A stretch of 64,000 nt of DNA from JAGVPT01 sp049578505 (GTDB taxonomy: Bacteria > Bacteroidota > Ignavibacteria > UBA10030 > UBA8401). The stretch is taken from assembly GCA_049578505.1 (NCBI GenBank), contig JBAUMC010000043.1, positions 10,471 through 74,470 of the forward strand. Reading direction: 5' to 3'. Of the stretch, positions 1 to 8,949 are shown piece by piece (positions within the stretch are counted from its first letter, which is position 1; each line of letters begins with the position of its first letter). Made by a program: the position numbers and the translations under genes. The notes under the pieces are model-generated. The model ran no database searches. It was not told the DNA's origin and was given only the letters and a program-made list of their open reading frames with translations.

Positions 1-136
1 CTTGCTCCTCTTTCGATTACTATGGAAATATCGTCCCTCTATCCTTAAAGCCCGCCGGCCTGCCGAAGAACCGAGTGCTGCTTAATTAGCTTACAATTTG
101 CTTAGCTTCGCTGATGAAGTTTCGCCGCACATGCTA
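1..136. other. Left-edge stretch, no gene recognised
   Basis: The frames that are open at the left edge stop within about 110 bases and give no recognisable protein tail on either strand. The last bases of a gene lying outside the window could be here, but nothing supports naming one. Confidence 0.4.
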
Positions 137-165
137 TTGGCGCTTACTGAAAAATTCTTTATATT
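137..165 (+). promoter_or_regulatory. Sigma-70-type promoter for the DUF362 gene
   Basis: TTGGCG at 137-142, a 17-base spacer and TATATT at 160-165. The expected transcription start, near 172, leaves a short leader before the ATG at 202. Same architecture as several other promoters in this window. Confidence 0.5.
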
Positions 166-201
166 TATCCAAAAGTTTCTTTTTCATTGCCAGATAAATT
201 A

Positions 202-1305
202 ATGACCCGTTCCCGCGTCGCAGTCATCAAAACTCATCCAACATCAGTTCTTTCCGACTACGAAAAGCTTGTGAAACTTGCCGGAATTGACCATGCGCTT
301 TCGAAATCATCCCAGACAATTTTGAAGGACAACATCAGCTGGCATTTTCCTTACCTCAGCGCAAATACCACTCCGTGGCAGTTGGAAGGAACCGTGAAAG
401 CGCTCCGCAACAATGGATTTTCGGATCTGGTTTCTGTACACAATAATACCGTAGTGACGGACCCGTATCGCGGTGAAAAAATGAACAAGCTCGACCCCAT
501 CTATAAAAAATACGGAATCGAGGAGCGGTACAATTTCAATACTGATGAGATTAAGTGGGTTCGGTATGAGCCTAAAGCGCGGATGCATGCCTTAGACAAA
601 GTCTATCCTCACGGCATTCACCTTCCCGAATATTTTTTTGGAAAAAATATTGTCCATCTTCCAACGGTCAAGACCCACATTTACACCACGACGACGGGAG
701 CGATGAAGAATGCTTTTGGCGGACTCCTCAATACCCGGCGGCATTATACTCACTCATGGATTCATGAAACACTTGTCGACCTCTTAGCAATCCAAAAAGA
801 GATTCACAGCGGAATATTTGCCGTTATGGACGGTACGCTTTGCGGCAACGGCCCGGGACCGCGAACGATGATTCCTGTGGAAAAAGACTATATCCTTGCC
901 GGCGCGGACCAAGTTGCAATCGATGCCGTAGCTGCAAAGTTGATGGGGTTCGACCCCCTCAGCATTAAGTACCTTCGACTGGCACACGAAGACAAACTCG
1001 GCTGCGCAGACCCGCGTGATATCGAGATTCTCGGCGAAGATATTTCAAATGTCAATTTTGGCTTCACCGTCGGAGACAATATAGCGAGCTTGGCCGGCGA
1101 CTTTTTCTGGTTTGGCCCCCTAAAATCGATTCAAAAGTTCTTCTTCCATACGCCGATTGTGTATGGTTTCGTTTTTGGGTCGTATCTTTACCACGATTAT
1201 CTCTGGTGGCCCACGAAGGGGAAAAGGATGATGCGAAAAGTGCGCTCTGAGTCAAAATGGGCCAGATTCTTTGACGAATACGGGAGGGATGACATAAAAG
1301 GATGA
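202..1305 (+). CDS. DUF362 domain protein
   Basis: A 367-residue protein of the DUF362 family. The conserved central region is visible: a lysine-threonine-histidine segment (VKTHIYTTTTGAMKNAFGG) around residues 155-175, then a GNGPGP segment and an aspartate-rich A(G)ADxVAIDAVAAKLMG stretch. Relatives are often fused to or found near ferredoxin domains, but no Cys cluster is present here and the biochemical role is unknown. The reading frame also allows a TTG start 15 bases upstream (187); the ATG at 202 was preferred for its distance from the predicted promoter. The stop overlaps the next gene's ATG (ATGA), so the two are probably co-transcribed. Confidence 0.8.
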   Translation: MTRSRVAVIKTHPTSVLSDYEKLVKLAGIDHALSKSSQTILKDNISWHFPYLSANTTPWQLEGTVKALRNNGFSDLVSVHNNTVVTDPYRGEKMNKLDPIYKKYGIEERYNFNTDEIKWVRYEPKARMHALDKVYPHGIHLPEYFFGKNIVHLPTVKTHIYTTTTGAMKNAFGGLLNTRRHYTHSWIHETLVDLLAIQKEIHSGIFAVMDGTLCGNGPGPRTMIPVEKDYILAGADQVAIDAVAAKLMGFDPLSIKYLRLAHEDKLGCADPRDIEILGEDISNVNFGFTVGDNIASLAGDFFWFGPLKSIQKFFFHTPIVYGFVFGSYLYHDYLWWPTKGKRMMRKVRSESKWARFFDEYGRDDIKG

Positions 1306-2195
1306 CTTCTCGAAAAAAAGCGGAGCTCGTCCTCCTTTCGACGACCGTTATTTGGGGTGGAACGTTCGTCGTGATGAAATTAGGTTTCTCGGATATTTCT
1401 CCTTTTTTATTCGTTGCTATCCGGTTTACTCTTGGGTCGATCATCTTCGGTTTGATTTTTTTTCCGCACCTGCGATCTATCCGTCGCTCAACAATTCGGA
1501 GGGGCACTATTCTCGGCGTGTTGCTGGGCATCGGGCTTATTCTCCAGACATACGGTCTTGAGATAACGACCGCATCTAAGTCGGCGTTCATTACCGGCAT
1601 GATGGTAGTGTTTACTCCGATCGCTCAAATGTTTGTCGGGCGGCGCGTTCCAAAACCGGAAAATGTAATCGGCGTTGCCGTAGTAACCACGGGTCTGTAC
1701 TTTCTTACGTCTCCAAGCGGTTCGGGTTTTAATCTTGGGGATGCATTAACGCTTATCGGCGCTTTTTTGTTCGGCTTTTACATTGTGTACCTCGACATCT
1801 ATTCAAAAGAAGAAGAACTTTTTCCTCTTGCGTTCCTTCAAATTGTCATCACGGCCATTCTCGGGTGGCTTCTTGTCCCGTTTGAAACATCGCAAATTCA
1901 TTTCACCTGGAATCTTCTCCGCCTTTTCTTCTATACGGCCTTTTTAGCCACAGTCATAACGACGTATACGCAAACTCGTTTTCAAAAGGATACGACTCCA
2001 ACCAGGGCTGGAATCCTTTTCACCCTAGAACCCGTTATCTCAGCCATCCTGGCATATTTTGTTTTAGGCGAGATTTTGGGTATGTTGGGTATTGTCGGCG
2101 CTCTCCTCATTGTCATCGGGATTCTTATTTCAGAATTATCGGATAAATTTTTTAAGAAACTTCACTGGAACATACCGTTGGCAGAAGAAGAATGA
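1302..2195 (+). CDS. EamA/DMT-family transporter
   Basis: A 297-residue integral membrane protein with about ten hydrophobic segments in two repeated halves, typical of drug/metabolite transporters with two EamA domains. The first half begins with the family's TxxWGGTFVVMKLG segment; the second half carries the TRAGILFTLEPVISAILAYF segment and a GxLLIVIGILISE ending. Members export amino acids, metabolites or drugs across the inner membrane; the substrate cannot be read from sequence. It overlaps the upstream DUF362 gene by four bases. A soluble tail of about 20 residues follows the last membrane segment. Confidence 0.88.
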   Translation: MTSRKKAELVLLSTTVIWGGTFVVMKLGFSDISPFLFVAIRFTLGSIIFGLIFFPHLRSIRRSTIRRGTILGVLLGIGLILQTYGLEITTASKSAFITGMMVVFTPIAQMFVGRRVPKPENVIGVAVVTTGLYFLTSPSGSGFNLGDALTLIGAFLFGFYIVYLDIYSKEEELFPLAFLQIVITAILGWLLVPFETSQIHFTWNLLRLFFYTAFLATVITTYTQTRFQKDTTPTRAGILFTLEPVISAILAYFVLGEILGMLGIVGALLIVIGILISELSDKFFKKLHWNIPLAEEE

Positions 2196-2226
2196 TTCCT
2201 GTTTACAATGGGCGAATCGTTTGACT

Positions 2227-2499
2227 ATGGATGTTCACGCGACAATTACCGTGCAGGGGCTTGTGCAGGGTGTCGGGTATCGCTGGTTTGTCAACCGGCA
2301 TTCTGTGACGCTAGGCTTGAGGGGATTTGTAAAAAATAATTATGACGGGACAGTGCTAGTTGAAGTCGAAGGGGATCGCTCCCTTGTCGAAGAGCTCATC
2401 AATCAACTGAAAATCGGTCCACGGTCGGCTCATGTGAAAGATGTTTATGTCGAATGGAGTGAACCTAAACATCTCCTTAATGGATTCTTAATAAAATGA
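2227..2499 (+). CDS. acyP: Acylphosphatase
   Basis: A 90-residue acylphosphatase, the usual length. It hydrolyses carboxyl-phosphate bonds in acylphosphates. Both family signatures are present: the phosphate-binding loop with catalytic Arg (VQGVGYRWFV, residues 15-24) and the GLRGFVKNNYDGTVLVEVEG segment with the catalytic Asn. The open frame extends upstream into the transporter gene, but the ATG at 2227 gives the normal N-terminus. It lies 31 bases after the DMT gene and is followed 51 bases later by ispF. Confidence 0.92.
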   Translation: MDVHATITVQGLVQGVGYRWFVNRHSVTLGLRGFVKNNYDGTVLVEVEGDRSLVEELINQLKIGPRSAHVKDVYVEWSEPKHLLNGFLIK

Positions 2500-2550
2500 C
2501 GTGGGTACGATAATTCTTTAGGATCGTAACGCGCCACCGGATCAATTGCA

Positions 2551-3039
2551 ATGAATAGAATTGGATTTGGGTTTGATGTTCACAAGCTCGTTAAAGGGAG
2601 AAGACTTATTCTGGGTGGAGTTGATATCCCTTTTGAAAAAGGACTATTGGGACATTCGGATGCCGATGTTCTTCTGCATGCCATTGCGGATGCACTTCTT
2701 GGGGCGGCTGCGCTAGGCGATATCGGAAAGCATTTTCCCGACACTGATCAGGCCTACAAGAACATTTCCAGCCTGACGTTGCTCGAACACGTTTGCAAAC
2801 TCATGATCGAACACGAGTATGAGATCATCAACATCGATTCGACAATTGTTTTACAGAAACCGAAAATTGCCCCGTACGTTGATGAAATGAGAAATAACAT
2901 TGCACTCGCTATTCGGCTCGACCTTTCCAGAGTATCGGTGAAAGCGACGACAAATGAGGGGTTGGGATTCATCGGTGCAGGAGACGGCGCCGTTGCGTAT
3001 GCGGTGGCACTGGTGAATTCAAAACAACAAAAAGATTAA
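2551..3039 (+). CDS. ispF: 2-C-methyl-D-erythritol 2,4-cyclodiphosphate synthase
   Basis: IspF, the fifth enzyme of the MEP isoprenoid pathway, cyclises CDP-methylerythritol phosphate to the 2,4-cyclodiphosphate with loss of CMP. The 162-residue length is standard. The zinc ligands Asp9, His11 and His43 are present (GFDVH and the GHSDADVLLHAI segment), as is the ALGDIGKHFPDTD segment and the C-terminal TTNEGLGFIGAGDG motif. It stands alone, without ispD. The neighbours downstream (DedA, PAP2, Lnt) are envelope functions, so isoprenoid supply for lipid carrier is a natural context. Confidence 0.95.
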   Translation: MNRIGFGFDVHKLVKGRRLILGGVDIPFEKGLLGHSDADVLLHAIADALLGAAALGDIGKHFPDTDQAYKNISSLTLLEHVCKLMIEHEYEIINIDSTIVLQKPKIAPYVDEMRNNIALAIRLDLSRVSVKATTNEGLGFIGAGDGAVAYAVALVNSKQQKD

Positions 3040-3042
3040 GCT

Positions 3043-3651
3043 TTGGAATCATTTATTCATACGCTTGAGAACCTAAGCCCGACGTTAATTTATTGTTGCC
3101 TCTTTGCGATCGCATATATTGAAAACGTTTTTCCGCCGTCGCCGAGTGACGTCATTGTTGTTTTTGGCGGTTATCTTGTAGGCTTGGGTACGATTAATTT
3201 TCCTGCGGCTCTCGTCTTGACAACGATCGGAAGCATCACCGGTTTTATGACGATGTATAAAGTTGGTGATTGGTTCGGGGAATCGATAATTGAGAAGAGA
3301 AGGTTAACATTTCTTCCTCTGGAAAGCATTCATAAAGTGGAAGAATGGTTCAGGAAATACGGGTATTGGATAATTGTTGCAAACAGATTCTTATCGGGTA
3401 CGCGTGCAGTTGTCTCTTTTTTTGCCGGGTTATCAAAACTGCGTTTGGTTCGGACAACAATCTTGTGCGGCCTTAGTGCATTGATCTGGAATTGGCTGAT
3501 GTTGTTTGCCGGCTCTTTGCTCGGCAAGAATTGGAATTCGATCGCATTATACTTATCGACATACAGCCAGATTATTACCGGTGTGATCATCTCTGGATTT
3601 GCTATTTGGGGAATTCGGCGTCTTTATACGCGTAACAAACTCAATGGTTGA
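3043..3651 (+). CDS. DedA-family membrane protein
   Basis: A 202-residue polytopic membrane protein of the DedA/SNARE-associated family. The family's early IENVFPPSPSDVIVVFGGYL segment is clear at about residues 26-45, and an FLSGTRAVVSFFAGLSK stretch with the conserved Arg lies near residue 120. DedA proteins include undecaprenyl-phosphate flippases and proteins needed for membrane potential. The start is TTG, three bases after the ispF stop. It overlaps the next gene, a PAP2 phosphatase, by eight bases, which couples a putative lipid-carrier flippase to a putative lipid-carrier phosphatase. Confidence 0.9.
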   Translation: MESFIHTLENLSPTLIYCCLFAIAYIENVFPPSPSDVIVVFGGYLVGLGTINFPAALVLTTIGSITGFMTMYKVGDWFGESIIEKRRLTFLPLESIHKVEEWFRKYGYWIIVANRFLSGTRAVVSFFAGLSKLRLVRTTILCGLSALIWNWLMLFAGSLLGKNWNSIALYLSTYSQIITGVIISGFAIWGIRRLYTRNKLNG

Positions 3652-4222
3652 ATTTCTTTACTCAATCGATAAGGCCGTATTCTTTTTCCTCAATCATACC
3701 ATCAGCAATCCTGTTCTGGATTGGCTAATGCCCTTCCTGACCGACCTGAACAAACATAAACCCGCAATAGCGGTAGCGGTTATGCTTTGGCTTTGGCTGA
3801 TGATTCGGGGAGGGTCGAGGGGCAGAACGGCTGGTATTCTTTTGGTCATTTCCATTGTTGTCAGCGATCAATTTAGCAGCTCAGTGTTAAAACATTTCGT
3901 CGGCAGGCTTCGTCCGTGTCACGTGTTACAGGGTGTCCGCCTCCTGGTCGATTGCGGGAGCGGGTTCTCCTTCCCGTCATCCCATGCCGTTAATAATTTT
4001 GCCGGAGCAACGATTCTCACACATTACTACCGCAAGTACGCTTGGGGATGGATTTCGCTGGCATCGCTTATTGCCCTTTCGCGACCATATATCGGCGTTC
4101 ATTACCCGTCTGACATTGTTGGAGGGGCTTTGATCGGATGGGCCTGTGCATTTGCGGTGATTGAATCGTGGGAATTTGTCGAACGATCGGTTGTTCGCAA
4201 ATACTTTAGACGGCCTCAATAA
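3644..4222 (+). CDS. PAP2-family lipid phosphatase
   Basis: A 192-residue membrane phosphatase of the PAP2 superfamily. All three catalytic motifs are present: KHFVGRLRP (83-91), PSSH (111-114, with the His that donates the proton) and SRPYIGVHYPSD (146-157, with the nucleophilic His153). Candidate substrates are undecaprenyl pyrophosphate, phosphatidylglycerophosphate or lipid A phosphates; the sequence does not decide between them. The ATG at 3644 was chosen because it gives the normal short N-terminus. It overlaps the DedA gene by eight bases, so the two are probably translationally coupled. Confidence 0.88.
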   Translation: MVEFLYSIDKAVFFFLNHTISNPVLDWLMPFLTDLNKHKPAIAVAVMLWLWLMIRGGSRGRTAGILLVISIVVSDQFSSSVLKHFVGRLRPCHVLQGVRLLVDCGSGFSFPSSHAVNNFAGATILTHYYRKYAWGWISLASLIALSRPYIGVHYPSDIVGGALIGWACAFAVIESWEFVERSVVRKYFRRPQ

Positions 4223-4288
4223 AATCAGTTTGCAAAATTCGATTCTTCTTTCTACATTTATCCAGTACTATTTCGATTCAAATTCTTT

Positions 4289-5962
4289 GTGGATAATTTC
4301 ATTGAAACAAACCATGCAACACGAACCAATATTGTTCTTGCTCTTTCTACAGGCGTCTTATTCGGCTGTTCCTTCCCACCAATCCCTCTCGGGTCGCTGG
4401 CCTGCATCTCGCTGGTACCGCTTCTCCTATTAATCGAGCGGCTTCACTCTTTTCGCAAACAATTCCTCTACTCATATCTTTCTTTTTTTGTTGCTTCATG
4501 CATTGCTCTTTATTGGATCGGAGGATTTACTCATGCGAAAGACCCTTTTCTGATGATGGCGGGGAGTTTTGTGTTGCTGTGGGAACCGTTTTTTTTTAGC
4601 GTGATAGTTCTTTGTTACCTTGTTGTTAGAAAGAATTTCGGGCTGAATGCCGGCCTTGCAGCCCTCCCTTTTATTTGGGTCACATTTGAATGGCTGTATG
4701 CACTCGGCGAATTTGCGTTCCCCTGGCTCACGCTGGGCAATACGCAAACTTACCAGCTCGAGAAAATTCAATTTGCTGAACTTACCGGCATTTATGGGAT
4801 ATCGTTGTGGCTGGTAGTGATGAATGTGTTGTTTTTCTTTTTGTTGATGGCTGTGTTGCGGAACAACGACAAGAAACCGGTGAAGGCGAAGCTGTACCTT
4901 GCGGTCATAATTGTCATCGTCTATTTATTGCCGAATTTGTACAGCCTGACAATAGACGAAAAGCAGTTCTCCGGCGGCGGTCTCCCATCTCTAAAAGTTG
5001 GAATCGTGCAACCAAATGTCGACCCGTGGGATAAATGGGAAAATTCGAAAACACTTGCAGGCAGAGAGCAACAAGTCGAGAAATTTTTGAATGTAACACG
5101 GGAACAAAAAGCCTCGGGAGCTCAAATGAGTGTGTGGCCCGAAACAGCAATTTTGTTCGACCTGCCCACGGTCAAGGAGGAGTGTGAGAGAGTTAAGAAA
5201 GCGCTCGATTCGCTCGACATATCGCTCACGAGCGGATATATCGATTACGAGTATTATGAGGCCGGCAAAGCGCCATTGACAAGCAGCGTTATTCGAGGGT
5301 CCAATATGCATTATGACTCTTACAATGCCATTTTGTATCTTGAGCCTCGATACGAGCAAATTCAAACGTACGCAAAGATGAGGCTCGTTCCTTTTGCTGA
5401 ACGCATTCCGTACGCCGAGTCTATTCCTTTCCTTATTGAGCCGCTTCGGTGGGGGGTTGGAATAAGCAATTGGGGAATTGGAAAAGACAGTACGGTGTTT
5501 GAAGATACGAATCATCACTCAAAATTTCTTGCGATGGTCTGTTATGAATCCATTTTCCCGGAATTTGTCAGTTCGTTTGTAAAGAGGGGAGCGGAATTCA
5601 TGGTCTTTATAACGAACGACAGCTGGTGGGGAAATACGTCGGGAGCGAGACAGCATTGCCAATATGCCGTACTGCGCGCGGTGGAAAACAGGCGATGGAT
5701 TGTCCGTTGTGCAAACGGAGGCATCTCGTGTTTCATCGATCCGCTAGGAAGGATCTACGATAAGACTCAAATGTACACGGAGGCATCAATCGTAAGATCG
5801 ATTGAACCGAGAAATGAGCAGACCTTTTATACAAAGCACGGCGACTGGCTTGCCCGCATCGCAGGAATTATCTCAGGATTTTTTGTAGCTGGAAGCTTCA
5901 TACATTTTCTTTTTTTTCGGTCAACAATGAAACGGAATGGACATCACAATGACCTACATTGA
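4289..5962 (+). CDS. lnt: Apolipoprotein N-acyltransferase
   Basis: Lnt transfers a third acyl chain to the N-terminal Cys of lipoproteins in the inner membrane. The 557 residues comprise about six to seven N-terminal membrane segments followed by a periplasmic nitrilase-type domain. The catalytic triad is visible: Glu285 in WPETA, Lys363 in YAKMRLVPFAE and Cys418 in MVCYES. The TNDSWWG segment typical of the family follows. Translation starts at GTG; 66 bases separate it from the PAP2 gene. It fits the lipoprotein gene at 45.2 kb, and supports a diderm envelope. Confidence 0.95.
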   Translation: MDNFIETNHATRTNIVLALSTGVLFGCSFPPIPLGSLACISLVPLLLLIERLHSFRKQFLYSYLSFFVASCIALYWIGGFTHAKDPFLMMAGSFVLLWEPFFFSVIVLCYLVVRKNFGLNAGLAALPFIWVTFEWLYALGEFAFPWLTLGNTQTYQLEKIQFAELTGIYGISLWLVVMNVLFFFLLMAVLRNNDKKPVKAKLYLAVIIVIVYLLPNLYSLTIDEKQFSGGGLPSLKVGIVQPNVDPWDKWENSKTLAGREQQVEKFLNVTREQKASGAQMSVWPETAILFDLPTVKEECERVKKALDSLDISLTSGYIDYEYYEAGKAPLTSSVIRGSNMHYDSYNAILYLEPRYEQIQTYAKMRLVPFAERIPYAESIPFLIEPLRWGVGISNWGIGKDSTVFEDTNHHSKFLAMVCYESIFPEFVSSFVKRGAEFMVFITNDSWWGNTSGARQHCQYAVLRAVENRRWIVRCANGGISCFIDPLGRIYDKTQMYTEASIVRSIEPRNEQTFYTKHGDWLARIAGIISGFFVAGSFIHFLFFRSTMKRNGHHNDLH

Positions 5963-6974
5963 CTTGCGAAGTGATACGGTGACAAAACCTTCAGCGGCAA
6001 TGCGCCAGGCAATGGCGAACGCCGAGGTTGGCGATGATGTGTTCGGTGAAGATCCGACCGTCGTTGCACTTCAGGAAAAAGTTGCTGCGCTACTTGGAAA
6101 AGAAAAGGCGCTTTATGTACCAAGCGGCGTGATGAGCAACCAGCTCTCTATCAAAGCGCAGACCGACCCGGGCGATGAAATCATTTGTGAACAGGACGCA
6201 CATATTTTCAACTATGAAACGGCTGCGCCGTCTCTCATCTCCTCAGTCCAGGTTAAAACTATTCCGGGAGTTCGAGGTGTTATCCATGCAGAACAGTTGG
6301 AAGCCGCCATCAGACCCAAAGTTTACTACATGCCTCGCTCCAGGATGATTTGCCTGGAGAATACGCATAACCGCGCCGGAGGAACAGTCTATCCTCTCGA
6401 TGAAATAAAGAAAATTGCTTTGTTTGCCCGCGCTCATGAAATGACAATGCATCTCGACGGTGCACGGTTATGGAATGCCTGGGTTGCAACGGGAATTCAT
6501 CCGAAAGAGTATGCTCAATATTTTGATTCCGTTTCCGTCTGTTTTTCAAAGGGACTTGGTGCGCCTATCGGATCGGCCATCGTTGGGTCGGGGACAATGA
6601 TCGAACGAGCACACCGATGGAGAAAAGTGTACGGCGGGGGAATGCGCCAAGCTGGTATCATTGCTGCCGGAGCTGTGTATGCACTTGATCACAATATTGA
6701 ACGGCTGAAAGAGGATCATGAAAAAGCAAAATATTTTGCAGAAAAGGTTTCTCTTCTCTCAAAACTCTCGGTCGACATGGAGACCGTGCAAACTAATATT
6801 GTCATTATTAACACTGAAAAAACCGGAAAACAGCCTGATGAGATCATCGCACTTCTCAAGGCGAAGGGACTTCTCGTAACCCTCGGATCATACAACAGTA
6901 TCCGTGCCGTTATGCATCTCGATGTGTCGATGGAACAAGTGCGACTAGCGGTTCAAATCTTCACTGCCAGCTGA
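5949..6974 (+). CDS. ltaE: Low-specificity L-threonine aldolase
   Basis: A fold-type I PLP enzyme of 341 residues that cleaves threonine/allo-threonine to glycine and acetaldehyde. It begins with the family's YIDLRSDTVTKP segment, has GDDVFGEDPTV and the PLP lysine in VCFSKGLGAPIGS (Lys201 from this start), and a HLDGARLWNA segment with the PLP-binding Asp. The frame overlaps the end of lnt by 14 bases; an alternative in-frame ATG lies at 5937. The 4-hydroxybenzoyl-type thioesterase follows after 7 bases. Confidence 0.92.
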   Translation: MTYIDLRSDTVTKPSAAMRQAMANAEVGDDVFGEDPTVVALQEKVAALLGKEKALYVPSGVMSNQLSIKAQTDPGDEIICEQDAHIFNYETAAPSLISSVQVKTIPGVRGVIHAEQLEAAIRPKVYYMPRSRMICLENTHNRAGGTVYPLDEIKKIALFARAHEMTMHLDGARLWNAWVATGIHPKEYAQYFDSVSVCFSKGLGAPIGSAIVGSGTMIERAHRWRKVYGGGMRQAGIIAAGAVYALDHNIERLKEDHEKAKYFAEKVSLLSKLSVDMETVQTNIVIINTEKTGKQPDEIIALLKAKGLLVTLGSYNSIRAVMHLDVSMEQVRLAVQIFTAS

Positions 6975-6981
6975 GATAAGC

Positions 6982-7443
6982 ATGGATAAAAAATTATTTC
7001 ACCATCATACTCAGGTCCGCGTTCGAAATTATGAGATCGATTGGCAGGGAATTGTCCACAATGCAGTCTACCTCCATTATTTTGAGATAGGGAGGATAGA
7101 ATATTTAAATACGATCGGAGCAAAAGTAGATATCAACACAATCAATCACGAGGCAAAAGTTGTGCTTGCAAGAAATGAGATTGATTACCGTAATCCGGCA
7201 CGGTACGGCGATACGATCAACGTATATTCCAGAGTTTCCACCATCAAGAATTCCAGCTTTATTTTTGAAGGGATTCTCGAACGGGAATCAACCGGCGACA
7301 TAATTGCAGAAAATGTAGCCGTTCATGTTTGGATTAATCACAAAACAAATGCCACCATGCCCGTTCCTGATGAATTTCGAAAACTCGTTCAGCGCTACGA
7401 AGGTACAACCGCCTCCATTTATTGGCCGCAAATAATTGTTTAA
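6982..7443 (+). CDS. Acyl-CoA thioesterase, hotdog fold (YbgC/FadM-like)
   Basis: A 153-residue single-hotdog thioesterase of the 4-hydroxybenzoyl-CoA thioesterase family. The signature with the catalytic Asp is near residues 17-35 (NYEIDWQGIVHNAVYLHYFE), followed by the long helix and a typical RNEIDYRNPARYGDTI strand. Such enzymes hydrolyse short or aromatic acyl-CoAs; the natural substrate is not readable. It lies seven bases after ltaE and six before trpE. Confidence 0.85.
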   Translation: MDKKLFHHHTQVRVRNYEIDWQGIVHNAVYLHYFEIGRIEYLNTIGAKVDINTINHEAKVVLARNEIDYRNPARYGDTINVYSRVSTIKNSSFIFEGILERESTGDIIAENVAVHVWINHKTNATMPVPDEFRKLVQRYEGTTASIYWPQIIV

Positions 7444-7449
7444 TGATGC

Positions 7450-8943
7450 ATGACTACTTTTGAAGAATTCAAAACACTTTCGCGTGGCGGGAATATCATT
7501 CCGATCTATGAAGAGTTGATGGCGGATACGGAGACGCCTGTTTCTGTCTACCTTAAAGTCAAAGACGAAAGCCCGTATTCGTTTTTGCTCGAAAGCGTGG
7601 AAGGCGGAGAGAAGGTCGGCCGTTATACGTTTCTCGGTTACAATCCTTTTATGGTGTTTGAAATTAGAGGGAAGTCCTTCTCCATTAAACCGCGCCATCC
7701 GGATGTGCAAGTGCTGCCGACGCTTGTCGACGCGTCGATGGCTCCCCTTGAAGCTTTGAAGAAAATATTCGCTCACTGCAAAACGGTTCCAGTCGATGGC
7801 TTGCCCCGCTTTACGGGAGGCGCCGTGGGATACTTCGGCTATGAAACTATTCAGCTTTTGGAAGAGATTCCTTCTGCGAAGGTGGACAGTCTTAATTGGA
7901 ACGACGCGACGTTGATGTTTTTTGACACGCTACTCGTATTCGACGCGGTAAAGCGCAATGTCTCTGCTGTTGCCAACGCCTACATACCTCAAGGGGCTAG
8001 TGAAACTCAATTGCATGAAGAGTACGATAAAGCAGTCGCAGAAATTGAAAAGCTGAAAGCGATCCTGAAAAAAAATGTCCCCTACGAGGTAAAAGCTGCC
8101 CGGTCAATTGGTGAATTGAAGTATATGATAGGGCGGGATGATTTTCTTAAGAATGTAGGAAAGGCTAAAAAGTATATTATTGATGGAGATATATTCCAGG
8201 TGGTTCTGTCGCAACAAATGCAGATGACATTTGAGGGAGATCCGTTCGATCTCTACCGAATGTTGCGTATTGTAAATCCATCTCCTTACCTTTATTTTCT
8301 TAATATCAATGGGATGTCTATCATTGGGTCATCGCCTGAGTTACTTGTTCGGCTTGACAATGGCATCGTTGAAACACGACCTATCGCGGGGACGCGCCGC
8401 CGCGGTGCAACCCCGGCCGAAGATACCCGCCTGGAGAGCGAATTGCTCGCAGACGAAAAAGAATGCGCCGAGCATTTGATGCTGGTTGATCTTGGCCGAA
8501 ATGATATCGGCCGCATCAGCGAATATGGGAGTGTCGAAGTGACGCAATTCATGGCAATTGAAAAATACTCGCATGTCATGCATATCGTTTCGAACATCCG
8601 AGGAAAGCTTCGAAAAGGCATGTCCGCTGTCGACGCGCTTTATTCTTGTTTTCCTGCAGGAACGCTGAGCGGTGCTCCCAAAATTCGCGCGATGGAAATT
8701 ATTGCAGAACTGGAACCGAACAAACGAGGCGTGTACGGCGGTGCAGTCGGCTATTTGGATTTTTCAGGCAACCTTGATTCATGTATCGCAATCAGGACGA
8801 TGGTCGTGAAGGACGGGGTTGCGTATTTCCAGGCCGGAGGCGGAATTGTTCACGATTCCGTCCCTGAAAAAGAATTCCAAGAATCGCTCGACAAAGTTGC
8901 CGCGACATTGACGGCTGTTGAACATTTACGAAAATTGCAGTGA
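7450..8943 (+). CDS. trpE: Anthranilate synthase component I
   Basis: TrpE converts chorismate to anthranilate using ammonia from TrpG; 497 residues. The N-terminal regulatory domain contains the tryptophan-binding LLES motif (SFLLESVEGGEKVGRYTFLG), so feedback inhibition is expected. The catalytic domain shows PIAGTRRRG, the DEKECAEHLMLVDLGRNDIGR segment and GTLSGAPKIRAMEII. The regulatory motif and the ETRPIAGT segment favour TrpE over PabB. trpG follows after six bases; the other trp genes are not in this window. No leader peptide or attenuator is visible upstream. Confidence 0.94.
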   Translation: MTTFEEFKTLSRGGNIIPIYEELMADTETPVSVYLKVKDESPYSFLLESVEGGEKVGRYTFLGYNPFMVFEIRGKSFSIKPRHPDVQVLPTLVDASMAPLEALKKIFAHCKTVPVDGLPRFTGGAVGYFGYETIQLLEEIPSAKVDSLNWNDATLMFFDTLLVFDAVKRNVSAVANAYIPQGASETQLHEEYDKAVAEIEKLKAILKKNVPYEVKAARSIGELKYMIGRDDFLKNVGKAKKYIIDGDIFQVVLSQQMQMTFEGDPFDLYRMLRIVNPSPYLYFLNINGMSIIGSSPELLVRLDNGIVETRPIAGTRRRGATPAEDTRLESELLADEKECAEHLMLVDLGRNDIGRISEYGSVEVTQFMAIEKYSHVMHIVSNIRGKLRKGMSAVDALYSCFPAGTLSGAPKIRAMEIIAELEPNKRGVYGGAVGYLDFSGNLDSCIAIRTMVVKDGVAYFQAGGGIVHDSVPEKEFQESLDKVAATLTAVEHLRKLQ

Positions 8944-8949
8944 CACCCG

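Noticed and set aside
1064..1600. Long minus-strand open frame (178 codons) across the DUF362/DMT junction
   Set aside because: It is antisense to two well-supported genes with clear family motifs, and its protein has no motif.
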